Below are positions 24,708 to 35,689 of a stretch of DNA of 64,000 nucleotides, piece after piece. A program made the position numbers and the translations under genes. Below the pieces are notes generated by a model. The model was not told the DNA's origin. It made no database searches and saw only the letters and a program-made list of their open reading frames with translations. Source of the DNA: Salvator merianae (taxonomy: Eukaryota > Chordata > Lepidosauria > Squamata > Teiidae); assembly GCA_003586115.2 (NCBI GenBank), contig QVOM02000034.1, positions 129,367,936-129,431,935 of the forward strand, written 5' to 3'. How positions within the stretch are numbered: the stretch's first letter is position 1; every line of letters starts with the position of its first letter.

Positions 24708-25400
24708 GACTTCTGTTGCACTGGGTCCTTTCCACAGACACAGTAAAAACTCTGTAATAATACAGATTGGGTGAGCAAATAGACAGATGTTTAAAGGACT
24801 CTTGAGTGGAATTTCAGGCATGTGATGCTCTTTCTGGTCCCCCTCCTCTGGACCAATAGTGCCCACCAGACCAGCATTGACAGAATGGTGGACCAAATGA
24901 TTGGACCCTCTGGCAAATCTCCCCTTTACTTTATCTTGGTTTCCAGAGCAGAACCAATTGGGTCTACTGCTTCATTAACCTTGAAATGCTATCTGCTGTT
25001 GTCTTGACCTGTCCTACATTACAGAGCTGTTATGAAGTTAAAATGCCATTCTTTCCTTTCAGAATGAGATTAGAACACAAATGTAATAAACATCACAAAC
25101 CATATCCTTAATTTCCTTGTCAGTTCTGTGAAACACATTTTCACACTGCCACTTGTGTGGCTTCTTGGTTTCCTCCTGATAATCTTGTTGTGGAAGTGTG
25201 AAGATGATACACAAATAAGGAGCAGGTTGACAGCCATTGGAAGTGACAGGAAGGTGGCTGCACTTCCCAGGAATGTGGTCTCAATTACCAGCAACTAAAG
25301 AGCCAATGCACCAGCAATATTTCTTTTGATGATGGATGGTGCCTCTTTCTCTTTAAGTAAATAGTCACAGACTGTAATTGTTATATTGTTATTATGACAA
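24708..25400. other. Intron sequence, nothing recognised
   Basis: Unassigned between the F2 copy and a LINE tail. Confidence 0.5.
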
Positions 25401-25404
25401 TTGT

Positions 25405-25530
25405 CATACTACTAATTTTACTGGTTTTATTGAATGTTGTGAAGCACTTCAGGAGTTTTGGGTGGAGGGTAGGATATAAATATTGTACTTGAATGAATGT
25501 ATGAATAAATGAATGAATAAAAATGGAAAA
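25405..25530 (+). mobile_element. LINE (L2-type) 3' end with AATG repeat tail
   Basis: 'gtgaagcacttcaggagttttgggtggagggtaggatataaatattg' is a typical L2-clade 3' end. It continues into a short tandem tail of (a)atgaatgaa units (25491-25521), as these elements end in simple repeats. Confidence 0.6.
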
Positions 25531-27505
25531 GAGATGGAGATAGAGAAGGTGAAGGAGAGTGCAAAACGTGTTTTTGCATGCACTTCTCAAGGATCTGGAG
25601 CTCAGGCAGTTTGATGCATACTGCTTTACTTCAGTTGCCTCCAGACAAGAAGAGGCAGTGTGGGAATAATTTTGTTGTTGTTGTTACACACATTTGATTG
25701 GCTCCTGGAAGTCCCAATTGTAGCAACTGCAGAATTTGCCAACAAACACAAAAGTTTAAGTGTCCTTACTACAGGAATAATAGCAATATTATAGGTTTTC
25801 AGCTCAGTATAGTGGCACCACGTCGGGAGTGCCAGGGATATGTTGGTTGAGTGGTGAGCAGCTATATCTGGAATCCAACTAAGGACAGCTACTGACTGCT
25901 ACTGTTATATATGCTTTTAATTCTGAAGCCTGATTAACAAAGCCAAGAGCTTCCAGCTTTCTTCTAACTATTGCTATGCATTAGCCCACGTCTTTAGTTG
26001 AAATTTGGGTGCCAAACATTTTCCATACACATATGTCAAAGCCAGGCCTCATGCATTCTTCTCTAACCTATCATGAGCCTGCCATGAATTTAGCTCCAAA
26101 ACCTGAACAACAGTCAGCTTTCAATTTCTTATTCTTTCTACTCTGCACCACCTTCATATTCAAACATTTATACTACCATCTTTACTACTAACAATAGGCC
26201 AAGGCACTTTCTCTATTTTTATGGATTATTTGCTTGATATTAATAACTTAATTAAAATAAATCAGAGCTCCACACCTCACATTTGACATACACAATCTTA
26301 AATTAAGCTTGATATTTAAAATCGGTGGTCAAACATGGGAGATGAATCGTGACTAGAAAATGTTCTGTTTCTTTCTAATTTTTAAATTACCTTCTCTGCA
26401 GTGTAATAGAGTCTAATTTCACAGCTCTGGAATTTTGAGGAAATCTAACATTAAATAGGGTTGATGCACTGCACAAAACACTGAGTGCACTCTTAAACTA
26501 AATATTCTTGGATGTAAATGGATCAGTACACACAATCAATTGGACATGGTCATGGCCACTTTTTTTTTTTTTTTTTAAGTGTTTGCTCCTGATTATTAAG
26601 TGATCGCCAACAGGCTGCATGTGGGATTTGTCCTGGTTCCACTAATCTTCATTCCAGGACGGAAGAACGAAGTCCAATTTCATCAGATTGGGAAATAAGA
26701 ATCTGCCTCATATTACTCAAAGAGATTTCCAGTGAAAAGTAGAACTTTGAGTAAGAACAGCGTTGCTCCCCTGGGCAATTTTTTCTTGGAAAACCACTGC
26801 CCAATCTAGAAGCACATAAGCAAGCAGACCACATTTCAATTTTCAATACAGAGGTTTATTCCAGCAGCTTCTGCAAAGTTCCAGAAAACGTTAGAACAAC
26901 CTCTTGCTTCTCAACATGAGTAGCACCTGCTTGTTTCTTCTTCTGCCCATAGTTATTATTTAACCAATATGGGCTGCAGTTCCTTAAACAGATTGGGCAT
27001 TTCTTATCCTTGAAAATGGCAGCTGACACAGCAATACGTCTCTTCAATTTTGAGTTGACAATGTGACTATTATACTGAAACCCTTAAGCAATTTCAAGGA
27101 GTGTGGCAGAAGTGGACACTTAGATGTAGTCCTGCCTCTAGACATGGATCTAGTAGAACCGAAATCAAATCTTGCTCTGGTTAAATAGCAATAGTTGCAC
27201 TTGAATTTAATGGATTGCCTTTGTGTGTAGGTCAATTTAGAAATATGAAAAAGAAGACAGTGCAGTTTGAGTACAATCATCTCTGTGTGACAGCTGATCT
27301 AAGTCTGACAGTAGCCTCCATCAACCCATAATCCATCATTCCAATACTATTATGTGACATCGCCTTAGTTTCTTCCTGACCACTATTATGCCTGGAGGCT
27401 TCCCATGTTATGACTTGATCATTAAATCATTCCCAAAAGTTTAATTTGGTAATAACTGGTATCTTTAACAGACATGAGAAAGAAAGAGAAAAGTTGGATC
27501 CCTTT
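25531..27505. other. Intron sequence, nothing recognised
   Basis: AT-rich, unassigned. Contains a T18 run at 26562-26577. Confidence 0.5.
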
Positions 27506-27507
27506 TA

Positions 27508-27724
27508 GGGATGTGCATGAACTTTTTTTTACAGTTCAGTTTGTATCAAATTGATCCACATCTCTGGATGATCCTTGAACTGCTGGCCTGTTTCTTCTAA
27601 CAGTTTTGGCAGCTCGTGATCCAGTTCATCATACCCCCAAATTCCATTCCCAGTCTACCCTAATGAAAAAAAAAAAGTTTGTTTCCAGTGACTCATGAGT
27701 CAATAATAATGATGTTGTGTTATA
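27508..27724 (+). repeat. Possible host element carrying F1 copy 2
   Basis: 'gggatgtgcatgaactttttt' is reminiscent of a common squamate interspersed repeat end. Similar low-complexity 'ggcatgaaccaggatgg' text resumes after the F1 insertion at 29270. Assignment is tentative. Confidence 0.3.
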
Positions 27725-29190
27725 GGGCACAGTCAGACATCGTAGGGATAATCTGTATTGGGGAGGAACAAGGATCAACTACAAGTTCCAGTTGTTCCCA
27801 ACATTTGTATTATAACATGGACTCAGTTTGGACTTACTCATTCTCACTTGTCATTTTTCCTGTGCTCGGCATGGCAAAACAGTATCTTTCTCTCTCCATT
27901 CCTCATCAAATTCCTCTCCCAGTGTGGTCAGTAATTGGATGCAGTCTCAGCATTCAAATCTTGACTTCACAATGGTGGGAAAGTCAAACTCTACTGTCCA
28001 CATTTCCCTGCTGCCACATTAGAACATGGATTCCCTTGGAGGTGTTACTGGTCATTCACCATTTGTTCCTTCTCCCCTTCCAGCCTGTATCCACCCAAGC
28101 ACAACTTCAGTTCCACATCTACCTCACAGTAAAACTTCTTGAATGACAGGTCTCAATTTCTTCTCCTTTGTATTTGCAGTTTTGTACAATTGTGAAATTT
28201 TGAAGCAGCATCCTCGGGGGGAGACCTCAGTGAAAAGGGGGAATGTGTGAGGGGATCAGTATTCATGATAGTGAAGTTTGGGTCAGCAAATGGACTCCAC
28301 CTCACCTCCTCTCTTAGACATCCCCAGTGGCATGTGTCCCACAATGAAGTGTGGTGTGGATGGCAAAGTTGATGGTGCTGTGGGTCATTGTTGAGGTAAG
28401 GAGACTACACCCTCAACAGGCACAGCTGAGGTGTACACCAACAAGCATGAACCTCCACCCCTCGGCATTCTCAAAGAAGACAGGCTGTAATGGGTTGTTT
28501 GCCCAATGCCGGTTTAATGCAAAACACCTCTTTTAATGAAAGGAAACATTGTTTCCCTTGTGTATTGCCAAAAAAAAAGAAAAAAAGGAGGAAATGTTGT
28601 GTCCTGCTCCCTGCAGGATGGGAGAGAAAGGAAAATGGAAGATACCTTGGCTTCCTTGCAGAAATGGGAGAGAAAGGAAAGTGGAGGATACATTGTCCTT
28701 CTTCTTGTAGGGACTGGAGAGAAAGGTGGAGGCATGCATTTTGAGAGTGGACTGCGGTGCTCAGTCAACTATGGGGTGTTGCCCAAAGCAAATAAAGCAT
28801 AACTTCCTCTACATCTTCTCTTTTGTTAAAAAATCAACAGTTTGAAAGTGTGAAATGGGACAATGAGGCAGAAACCAGGAATTACCTCAGGTGCTGTGCT
28901 CTCTTCCCACTTGAATAGTGACATTCTCACCCTCCTGAGTACAATGTCCAGAATAAAGTTTGTCATTTTTTGCATACCCAAAAAGTACTTTTTCCTCTCC
29001 AAATAGCCTATTTACACATCCTCACTTTGAAAAATAAAATGGGCTAATGATCTGAAACAGTCTGAGAATGCACTTAATCTTAATTTGGGTAATTTAGTAC
29101 AGAAAAAGAATGAAAAGGCAATATTTTGATAGGACAATTGGAACTCAAGACAGCCTGTAAAACGATTAAACACTCTGTCTGACTGTGTCC
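27725..29190 (-). mobile_element. 1.47-kb TIR element, family F1 (copy 2)
   Basis: The left end GGGCACAGTCAGACA and the reverse complement of the right end GGACACAGTCAGACA differ at one base. ATA occurs on both sides (27722-27724, 29191-29193), a 3-bp duplication. It matches copy 1 along most of its length ('tgtgctcggcatgg', 'caaatcttgac.tcaca.ggtgggaaagtcaa', 'gaacatggattc'). More decayed and CpG-poor than copy 1. No intact protein. Confidence 0.83.
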
Positions 29191-29193
29191 ATA

Positions 29194-29931
29194 GATACTT
29201 CCTTGTGAAACCAAACAACTTGGAAGCAAAAGCACTCCCATTTATTCCAATGAAGAGTGCCCATCCAGTTTGGCATGAACCAGGATGGTTTGAGAAGTTT
29301 GATTAAAAACCCATTGGTTAGCTTTGGTTATTAACCAAAGCCTCAAACTTTCTGGGAGGGGTTCAGCTTGGCACTTCCCAGTCCCTTCAAATTATGGCTC
29401 TAGAGGCAATTAACGAAGAATACTGTATTTTAGCTTGCAAGGAAAGAACGATAGACTGAACCTATATCAAATTAGTCTTGACTGCTGCTTTAAGACAATG
29501 ATTAGCATACAGAAACTTACACACTAGGGATCTTGATGCAAAAGGATTATTATTGTTGATATTATTTTGGAATGGAGGGGAAATATTGTGCTTGGCAGGG
29601 TTGAAGGAAGCAGAAGGAGGAAAGACAGGAGACAAGGGATCAAAGAAACTTCAGGTATATCTTGGAAAATCTATCTTTGATCAGTCGAGATGGCAAACAC
29701 TTGTCCACACAATCACTGATAATAGAAGCTGATTCAAAGGCTCCTAACAACACAGTATAATTTCTTTGTTAGATATAGCTGTGACCTGCAACAGCACTAT
29801 GAAGTATGGGAAATGAGTTCTTGTTGGAGGAAAGAAAAAACTACTGCTAGTAGTTTGGAATAATAGTCTCAGGCCACCAATACTGGAGCAAGGATATGCA
29901 CAATATTTCAAGTTTGAAAAAAATCTACTTA
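29194..29931. other. Intron sequence between F1 copies 2 and 3
   Basis: 740 bp, unassigned apart from the possible continuation of the host repeat up to about 29390. This spacer would be the loop of the inverted pair formed by F1 copies 2 and 3. Confidence 0.45.
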
Positions 29932-30803
29932 GGCTGCATTCTGACACGGCATTTAATCAGTTTACAGGCCGTCTTCAGTTCCCGCTGTCCCAGCAAGATC
30001 TTGCCGTTCCGTAATTTTTATGGATTAAATTGGCGAAATCCGGATTACTTTGTCTTCGGATTTAATGAACTCTCAAGCCGTTCCAGATCGCTAGCGCGCT
30101 TTACTTTGTGCTGTGGGCACTGGGAAAGCGATTATTTGAGAGGGACCGTACTGTTTTGGGGGGCGTGCAGAGGGAGGGATCCCCATTTTGTGCTGTCCAA
30201 TGACAGACTTTGTGGGTGGGCAGAAAGCACATTAGTTTCCTCTGCCTCCATTATCCCCCCTTCCCTCGCTGCCAGGGGAAAAGAAATCGTCCTCCTTCTT
30301 CACTAAGCTGCGGTCCTGTCAGGAAGAAATTAAATGCTTTCTCCACTTCCGTCTGCTCTTTAAAGGAAAAAATAAACTGTGCCTGTTTGGAGTTTTGCCG
30401 TGGTCAGCACACAGTTAAAAATAGTAGAGCCCCCCCACGTTCCCTCCCCACTTTTTCCCTTTGTTATGCACCTCTCCCGCTACTTTTAAATTGCGCAGTT
30501 GCACTAAAGTGAATCAGCAGGATAGCAGAACTCCGCATTTCAAAAGCTTAGTTAAAGTGAAACAGCAGGATAGCAGAACTGCGCATTTCAAAAGCTTAGT
30601 TTTTTAAAGTTCATAGTTTTAAAGAGAACGTAGTTTTTAAGTTCTGCTTCGGTAGACAGAGGCTGCAGGGAGGAGCAAATGGCGAATGACTAGTAATGCT
30701 GCCAAGTTAATCCATGTTCTGAGGCAGCAGTGGGGACATGCAGAGAGCGGAGCTTGACTTTCCCACTCCTGTGACGTCAAGGTTTGAACGTTGGGACTGC
30801 TCA
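29932..30803 (+). mobile_element. TIR element, family F1 (copy 3), one end missing
   Basis: The left end GGCTGCATTCTGACACGG matches the F1 terminus and follows TTA. Similarity to copy 1 runs to 'aacgttgggactgc' and then stops, so the last ~180 bp with the other terminus are missing. Plus strand carries the shared open frame (about 29998-30306; PDYFVFGF, SSRSRSL). Contains a 48-bp tandem duplication (30505-30600). Confidence 0.8.
30505..30600. repeat. 48-bp tandem duplication inside F1 copy 3
   Basis: Units 30505-30552 and 30553-30600 differ at two positions (t/a and c/g). Both begin taaagtgaa and end aaaagcttagt. Not seen in copy 1. Confidence 0.93.
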
Positions 30804-31583
30804 GAATATTTCAGGTGCTTCAAGCTTCAAATGGAACAGCCTTAAAATTAGGTCCTGCTTCACGATCAATCCCTTTTGCTCTCTTCTTCTTCCAATGGTT
30901 TTGAATGCCATCTTGAATTCCATCCCCTACTTTTTCCTCTCTTGATGATTGCTATAGATTTATTTTAAAAAAAATCAAATCCCCCAGTAATACTCTACCT
31001 GTATCAGGGATGAGGAAATTGTGTGTTCCAAGCCTTCCAACCCCAAACAGCTTTGCTAACAGAGTTGATGAGAACTATAGCTCAACAGAGCTGGGGAGGC
31101 ATAGGTTTCCCATTCCCAGCCTACATTCCAGATGGTTCCAATCAACAGTCCATTTAGTTGGCTGTGTTCACACACAACAAAATAATAATAATAATAAAAG
31201 CATATCAAAAGCACCTTAAACATGCTTTCAAGATGTGGCCCTTGTGTTCTCATCCCTTCTCTAATCCACCTTCTCTACCCTAGAATGTTCATGAATGAAG
31301 GAGGGGCAGACTGGCATAGGAAAGATTCCACCTGCAAACTATCTCTCCGCTACCTCAGAGGGGCTTTTTTTTTTCACTGTTTGTGAATGAGTCTCAATAT
31401 GTTTTATTTCCATCTCTATCCAGCTGGTGGCTCCACTATACTTAAGAGCTGAGCATGAAGGCCTGTTGTTTGTTGTCAGTATCTCCTGAGTAGCCATGGC
31501 TTGTACCCACTGTGGCTAGTGAGGTGAAGGGCAAAGCAACTAATACGAAGTAGTTTCTATGTACGCCTTAGCTGACTCTAAGG
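30804..31583. other. Intron sequence, nothing recognised
   Basis: Unassigned. A short (AAT)n tract is at 31181-31197. Confidence 0.5.
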
Positions 31584-31774
31584 CAGTGTTTCTCAACCTT
31601 CTTCTGATTGTGTCCCCCTTCTGACCTTGTTTCTTTCCTGTGTCCCCCCTGTCCTACTGGGTGTGTGCAGCGGTGGAATGTGGTAGTGGGAGGGAGAAAG
31701 AAGCCCCCTGTGGGCTCCTTGGAATATCCTGGGAGCCCAGAGGGGACCATATGGCCCCTGGTTGAGAAACGCTG
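31584..31774. mobile_element. 191-bp non-autonomous hAT element
   Basis: The ends CAGTGTTTCTCAACC and GGTTGAGAAACGCTG are inverted repeats (one mismatch). The flanks CTCTAAGG (31576-31583) and CACTAAGG (31775-31782) are a 7/8-matching 8-bp target duplication, as hAT transposases make. The 'tCTCAACCtt' terminus is the one used by Charlie/SPIN-type vertebrate hATs. No coding capacity. It sits at the edge of an F4-like element whose terminus starts at 31781. Confidence 0.88.
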
Positions 31775-31780
31775 CACTAA

Positions 31781-31960
31781 GGGTGCCTCCAGCCATGGGT
31801 TAAAAGCCATGGGTGATTCTCTTGGGACTATATTGGGAATGCCACACATATCCATGGCATTCCCAATATAGTGTCAGGTTAGAAGATCAAAAATCTGATA
31901 TATCTGTATTTATGGGAAATCGAGCAATGGTGCCAGATTTCCTGTAATACTGATTGCTTA
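31781..31960. mobile_element. F4-like TIR element fragment
   Basis: GGGTGCCTCCAGCC resembles the F4 terminus. It is followed by a hairpin of 'ggactatattgggaatgcca' with 'ggcattcccaatatagtgtc' (31827-31877), matching the same place in the element at 11602-11960. The right end is not identified. The hAT element inserted exactly at its left edge. Confidence 0.55.
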
Positions 31961-32800
31961 CCTCTGTCTGCTGGTTCCTTGTGTTCCTGCTCCAGTTCAA
32001 AATACCCAGATGTTAGCAAGGCATGGTTAAAAAAAAAAAAAAAAAAAAAAGGGAAGTGGGCAAGTGGTTTACTAGCATGTGGGTATTTTGAATAGGAACA
32101 GTAACGCAAGGAGCCTACATACAGAGATAAGATCCCAGGATTGGCTCCTGCTGTTTGTCAGGAGAGTGGAAAGGCAGTTGCAACATCTGCCCCTTCAGGA
32201 GAGTCGCATATGGTTAGTACATAACTATCAGAGGTGTTTTCTATGAATTGGTCTAATTGGTCTTTTAAGCCGGTGGTCATTATCACATCAGGTTCTGTGT
32301 GTCCCATTCCGCTCCATCCCACATCACTTATTTTTTTCCCTACTGGGGTTCTGTAACTGTCACAAAGAGAAAAAAATTGTATTGTTTGTCCCTGTTTGAC
32401 TAGTTATGTCGTTTTATATTTCCCCACAGGAGGTTCTCTTTATGTATGTATCTTGTAATGGTTGTGATTATGACACCTCCATAATATCCAGGAAGGCATT
32501 ATCTAATATCATCTGTCTTAGTTACGTAGGCTTTAACACCAGGTGGGATACTGCTACAATTTCCCCTTAGGAATCCTAAAGCTGCTCTTTAAAATGCCTT
32601 TTTAAAAGTATATATATAATAAGCATATAAGGGGAGCATGGTTCCTGCCTTTTAACGCTTATTTTGGACAGAATAAAAAGTGACTCTATAAATGCAGGCA
32701 CACACATCCCAGGGTACTGCATGCATCCTAAGTGATACTTCCAAGTTCAGAGGAGACCGGAATTCATGCCCCCTTGCCATGCTATCTTTTCATATATCTG
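31961..32800. other. Intron sequence with A20 tract
   Basis: Poly-A at 32029-32050. Otherwise unassigned. Confidence 0.5.
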
Positions 32801-32804
32801 TCCT

Positions 32805-33480
32805 TTCCTCTCCAGTGCTTGCACCAGCACTTTCTTATCTTCTCAGCCACCTGCCTCTGCCCCTTCCCCCCTCAGCTGCCTGCCTCAGGACCTTATCCCC
32901 CAGTGAAAGAGCCAGTCACCTGCTTTGGCACCTTCCTGCCCTTGGTTGACTGGCCTGGCATTTTCCCATCCCAGTACTTTCCCATCTGAATTGCCTATTC
33001 CACTGCTTGCACCGACAATGCTACTTAAACTGTAGAAAGAAAATTCAACTCAGAAAGCCCTGATCATGCATCACAGCACTCCAACCCTTGAGCTACAGAT
33101 ATTTGCCACTACGGAAAGTACCTGTTCTGGTGCTTTCCTGCCACCCAGTTATCTTTCTACAACTTCCCCCAGTCCTAGCACTTTGCTGTCTTATCACTCA
33201 TCTTACTGCCGGTTTGCTTTTTTCCTCAGCATTTGCTCACTCCGCCACCTTTGCACCTCTCCAGTTATCTAATGGCTTCCTGATTACCCAAGGCGGCATC
33301 TTCCTGCCTCTTTAATCACTTGTCACAGTGCCCTTTCTCTCTCGTGCTTGCCCCGCCACCTTCTTATCTCCTGAATCACCTGCTCCTGCCGTTTCTACCC
33401 TCAGCTGCCTGCTTCCCAGGACCCAATCCCATCACCTTTGAACCTCTGTAATTGCTTGTTACAATGTCCTTCCATCTCAA
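32805..33480. repeat. Decayed C/T-rich minisatellite
   Basis: Recurring variants of a ~40-bp phrase: 'gcttgcac' + 'cagcactttcttatctt' + 'ctcagccacctgcctctgcc'. Recognisable copies begin near 32816, 32950, 33160, 33340 and 33420 ('gcttgccccgccaccttcttatctcc', 'ctgaatcacctgctcctgcc'). Units are too diverged for exact counting. Confidence 0.6.
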
Positions 33481-33964
33481 CTTCTTCCTCCTTGAGGAGG
33501 CAAGCAGCTGGCAGCAAAGAATGGATGTGTATGGACCCTGAGAACCCTTGGATCTAGAAAGACCACAGATAATGGTGCCACAACACACCAAAAAGGCAAG
33601 AGTTTTCCTTGAAACTGCAGAATGTAGAGAGGAATGGGAGCCAGATAAAACATTACCAAGCATTTCTGGCACCTAAAAACAAGAAAGACACAGAGAGAAA
33701 AGCAAGGGAGGAAAAGAAAAAAGATACGGCAAGCCTGTGGGAAGAGGGAGTTTTAAAGAGATAGTTGTTGGATAAAGAAGGGGCTCCTGCACTGAGGACA
33801 AGGGCAAAATGATTAACTCATAGCATCGAAGTGATGGGCTAAGATGGAATATGTACTGTAGAAGTCTGAATGTGCTTTGCATTATTCAGTGGGGGAAGCA
33901 GCACTTGAAGGGCCAGTGTCAACAATGGCCTCTTATGTGTTGCTTCAGTTTACATAGACACATA
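33481..33964. other. Intron sequence, nothing recognised
   Basis: Purine-rich on the plus strand around 33680-33770. Unassigned. Confidence 0.45.
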
Positions 33965-34178
33965 GGCTGTGATCAGACTCAACAAAAAAAAAAGCAACTC
34001 TGAGGCAGCTCAAAGACGGCTTCAAGGTGGGATTGTTCACACACCAGTCTGCCTCTCCCCTTTCTCATAAACATTCCATGTTAGAAAAGGTGGATTAGAG
34101 AAGATTTGGGAACATGACTGCCACACGCTTCTATGAGGTGCCTCCAAGTCACCCCTTTTGTTATGTCTGAACACAGTC
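33965..34178. mobile_element. ~214-bp putative TIR element
   Basis: The left end GGCTGTGATCAGAC and right end GTCTGAACACAGTC are inverted repeats (12/14). They resemble the F1/F4 termini. The flanking trinucleotides do not match, so the boundary is uncertain. Confidence 0.5.
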
Positions 34179-35085
34179 TGAACACATGGGGTGCAGATAA
34201 GACCTAAATACAATACTCCCCTGGTTTCACAATCTAATGGAATGGCAATAGGATATGTGCAAAGTGAAGCAAATTTTGGGCCCTCCTTTCATTTGTTTTT
34301 GTAATATTGTCAATGTGGGGGAACTACAATATTGTTGTTAGGACCTAAGTAAGAGAAAAATAATTAACTAGCAGGATCCACATTCAAACATGGGTTACTG
34401 CACATGGTGAATGCACTGGAGATTGCATGCACAAATTTAACACTTTGTTGGGGTCATATTTTCCTAGAAGTGCTACAGAAAAGCCTCCTTCACACAATTC
34501 CACTTATCTCAAAACCTGCAAGAAGAAAACAGCTCCTAGACAACTGTGTTCTTAGACAGATACGTTTCCCTGTTTTGTTATGGAAATTTACCCCATTCTA
34601 TGGATTACCCTGAAGCTGTGAACTATATCTAGAAACAGAACAACACTTGTCACTGCTACAGAGATTGGTCACAGATGTTAGAATAAGCATAGTTGATATA
34701 ATTTGCACAATGCAGGGGAAGAACTGGTAGTAATGTGAAACTTGTTTTTTTGTATCATTTGCGCATTGTTTTTAGAAAAAGATAAGCAGGTTTAGCTGTC
34801 ATGATGACACATTCCTATCTTCGCTGAGCCATCATAGAAGGAAAGTTCTGGGTGCTATTTCACTTGTGTGTGCAACACTAGCAGAGTTCTGTATAAAGTA
34901 TTTATAATTAGGCAAAGGAGATTTTGTCACAAGAGTATATTTTAAGTTAATTATGATCATTTATATAGAAAAAAAGATTCCCTCTCCGTCTGAGGTAGGA
35001 GATACCTGGTGTTAGTGCCAAGCTGCGGGATGCTATCTTATTGTTACTACTAAAAAAGTTTCAATGCTAGTCCAGTCAATTTCTA
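34179..35085. other. Intron sequence, nothing recognised
   Basis: Unassigned, AT-rich from 34730 to 34980. Confidence 0.5.
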
Positions 35086-35086
35086 G

Positions 35087-35597
35087 GACTGCATTCAGAT
35101 GGGGGAAATATAGCACCATTTTGCTGCCACTATGGTGGGATTACCACATGTATCTGTGGCAACCTCACCACAGCTATGCTATATCACCCCTAAAATGTGT
35201 GATTCCCTATTTTGGGAAAACCCAATTTTGATGGAAGGTTTTCCCAAAATAGCTTGGGCCACCATCAGAGTCCTGGCTGCTGTGCATGCAAGTGGGCAAA
35301 AAAAAAAAAAAAAAAAAAAAGCTGTGCATATGTGGTGGTGGTATCATACACTGGTGAAACACCTGGATGTGGTGTCCACTGCACATGTGTGTGGACTGGA
35401 AGAAGCTGGCCATGCACATGCGGTGATGACATCATGCACTTCTGGGTATTTCACACTGGCAACATACCCAGAAGTGTGCACCAACAAAAAGCATACAGAT
35501 ATCATATTCCTCCATGCTGTCAGGTCAACAGGAAATCATTCTGGAGGGGATTTTCTCCAGAATATGTCCTGTTGGCGCTATATTTGGCTGGCATCTG
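35087..35597. mobile_element. ~510-bp TIR element flanked by TAG
   Basis: The left end GACTGCATTCAGATG and right end CATCTGAAGGCAGTC are inverted repeats (14/15), extended by 'aaatatagc / gctatattt' slightly further in. TAG lies on both sides. Two internal hairpins: 'ctattttgggaaaacc/ggttttcccaaaatag' (35207-35254) and 'cttctgggtat/atacccagaag'. Holds an A24 run (35299-35322). No transposase. Confidence 0.8.
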
Positions 35598-35689
35598 AAG
35601 GCAGTCTAGGAAGTAGAAAGCAAGGACAGGGGGGAATTTTCAATGAGGAAGGAGTGGTATGGTGCTAGAAAGCAGAAGATTTGGTCTAG

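Noticed and set aside
27679..28146. 155-codon plus-strand frame
   Set aside because: Lies in F1 copy 2 and is on the opposite strand from the frame shared by the other copies.
29899..30821. Similar 'aatatttca' words on both sides of F1 copy 3 as a target duplication
   Set aside because: The matching words are not adjacent to the element edge and are AT-rich; coincidence is likely.
35132..35668. 178-codon plus-strand frame
   Set aside because: Runs through a TIR element and its poly-A tract (poly-Lys); no protein family features.
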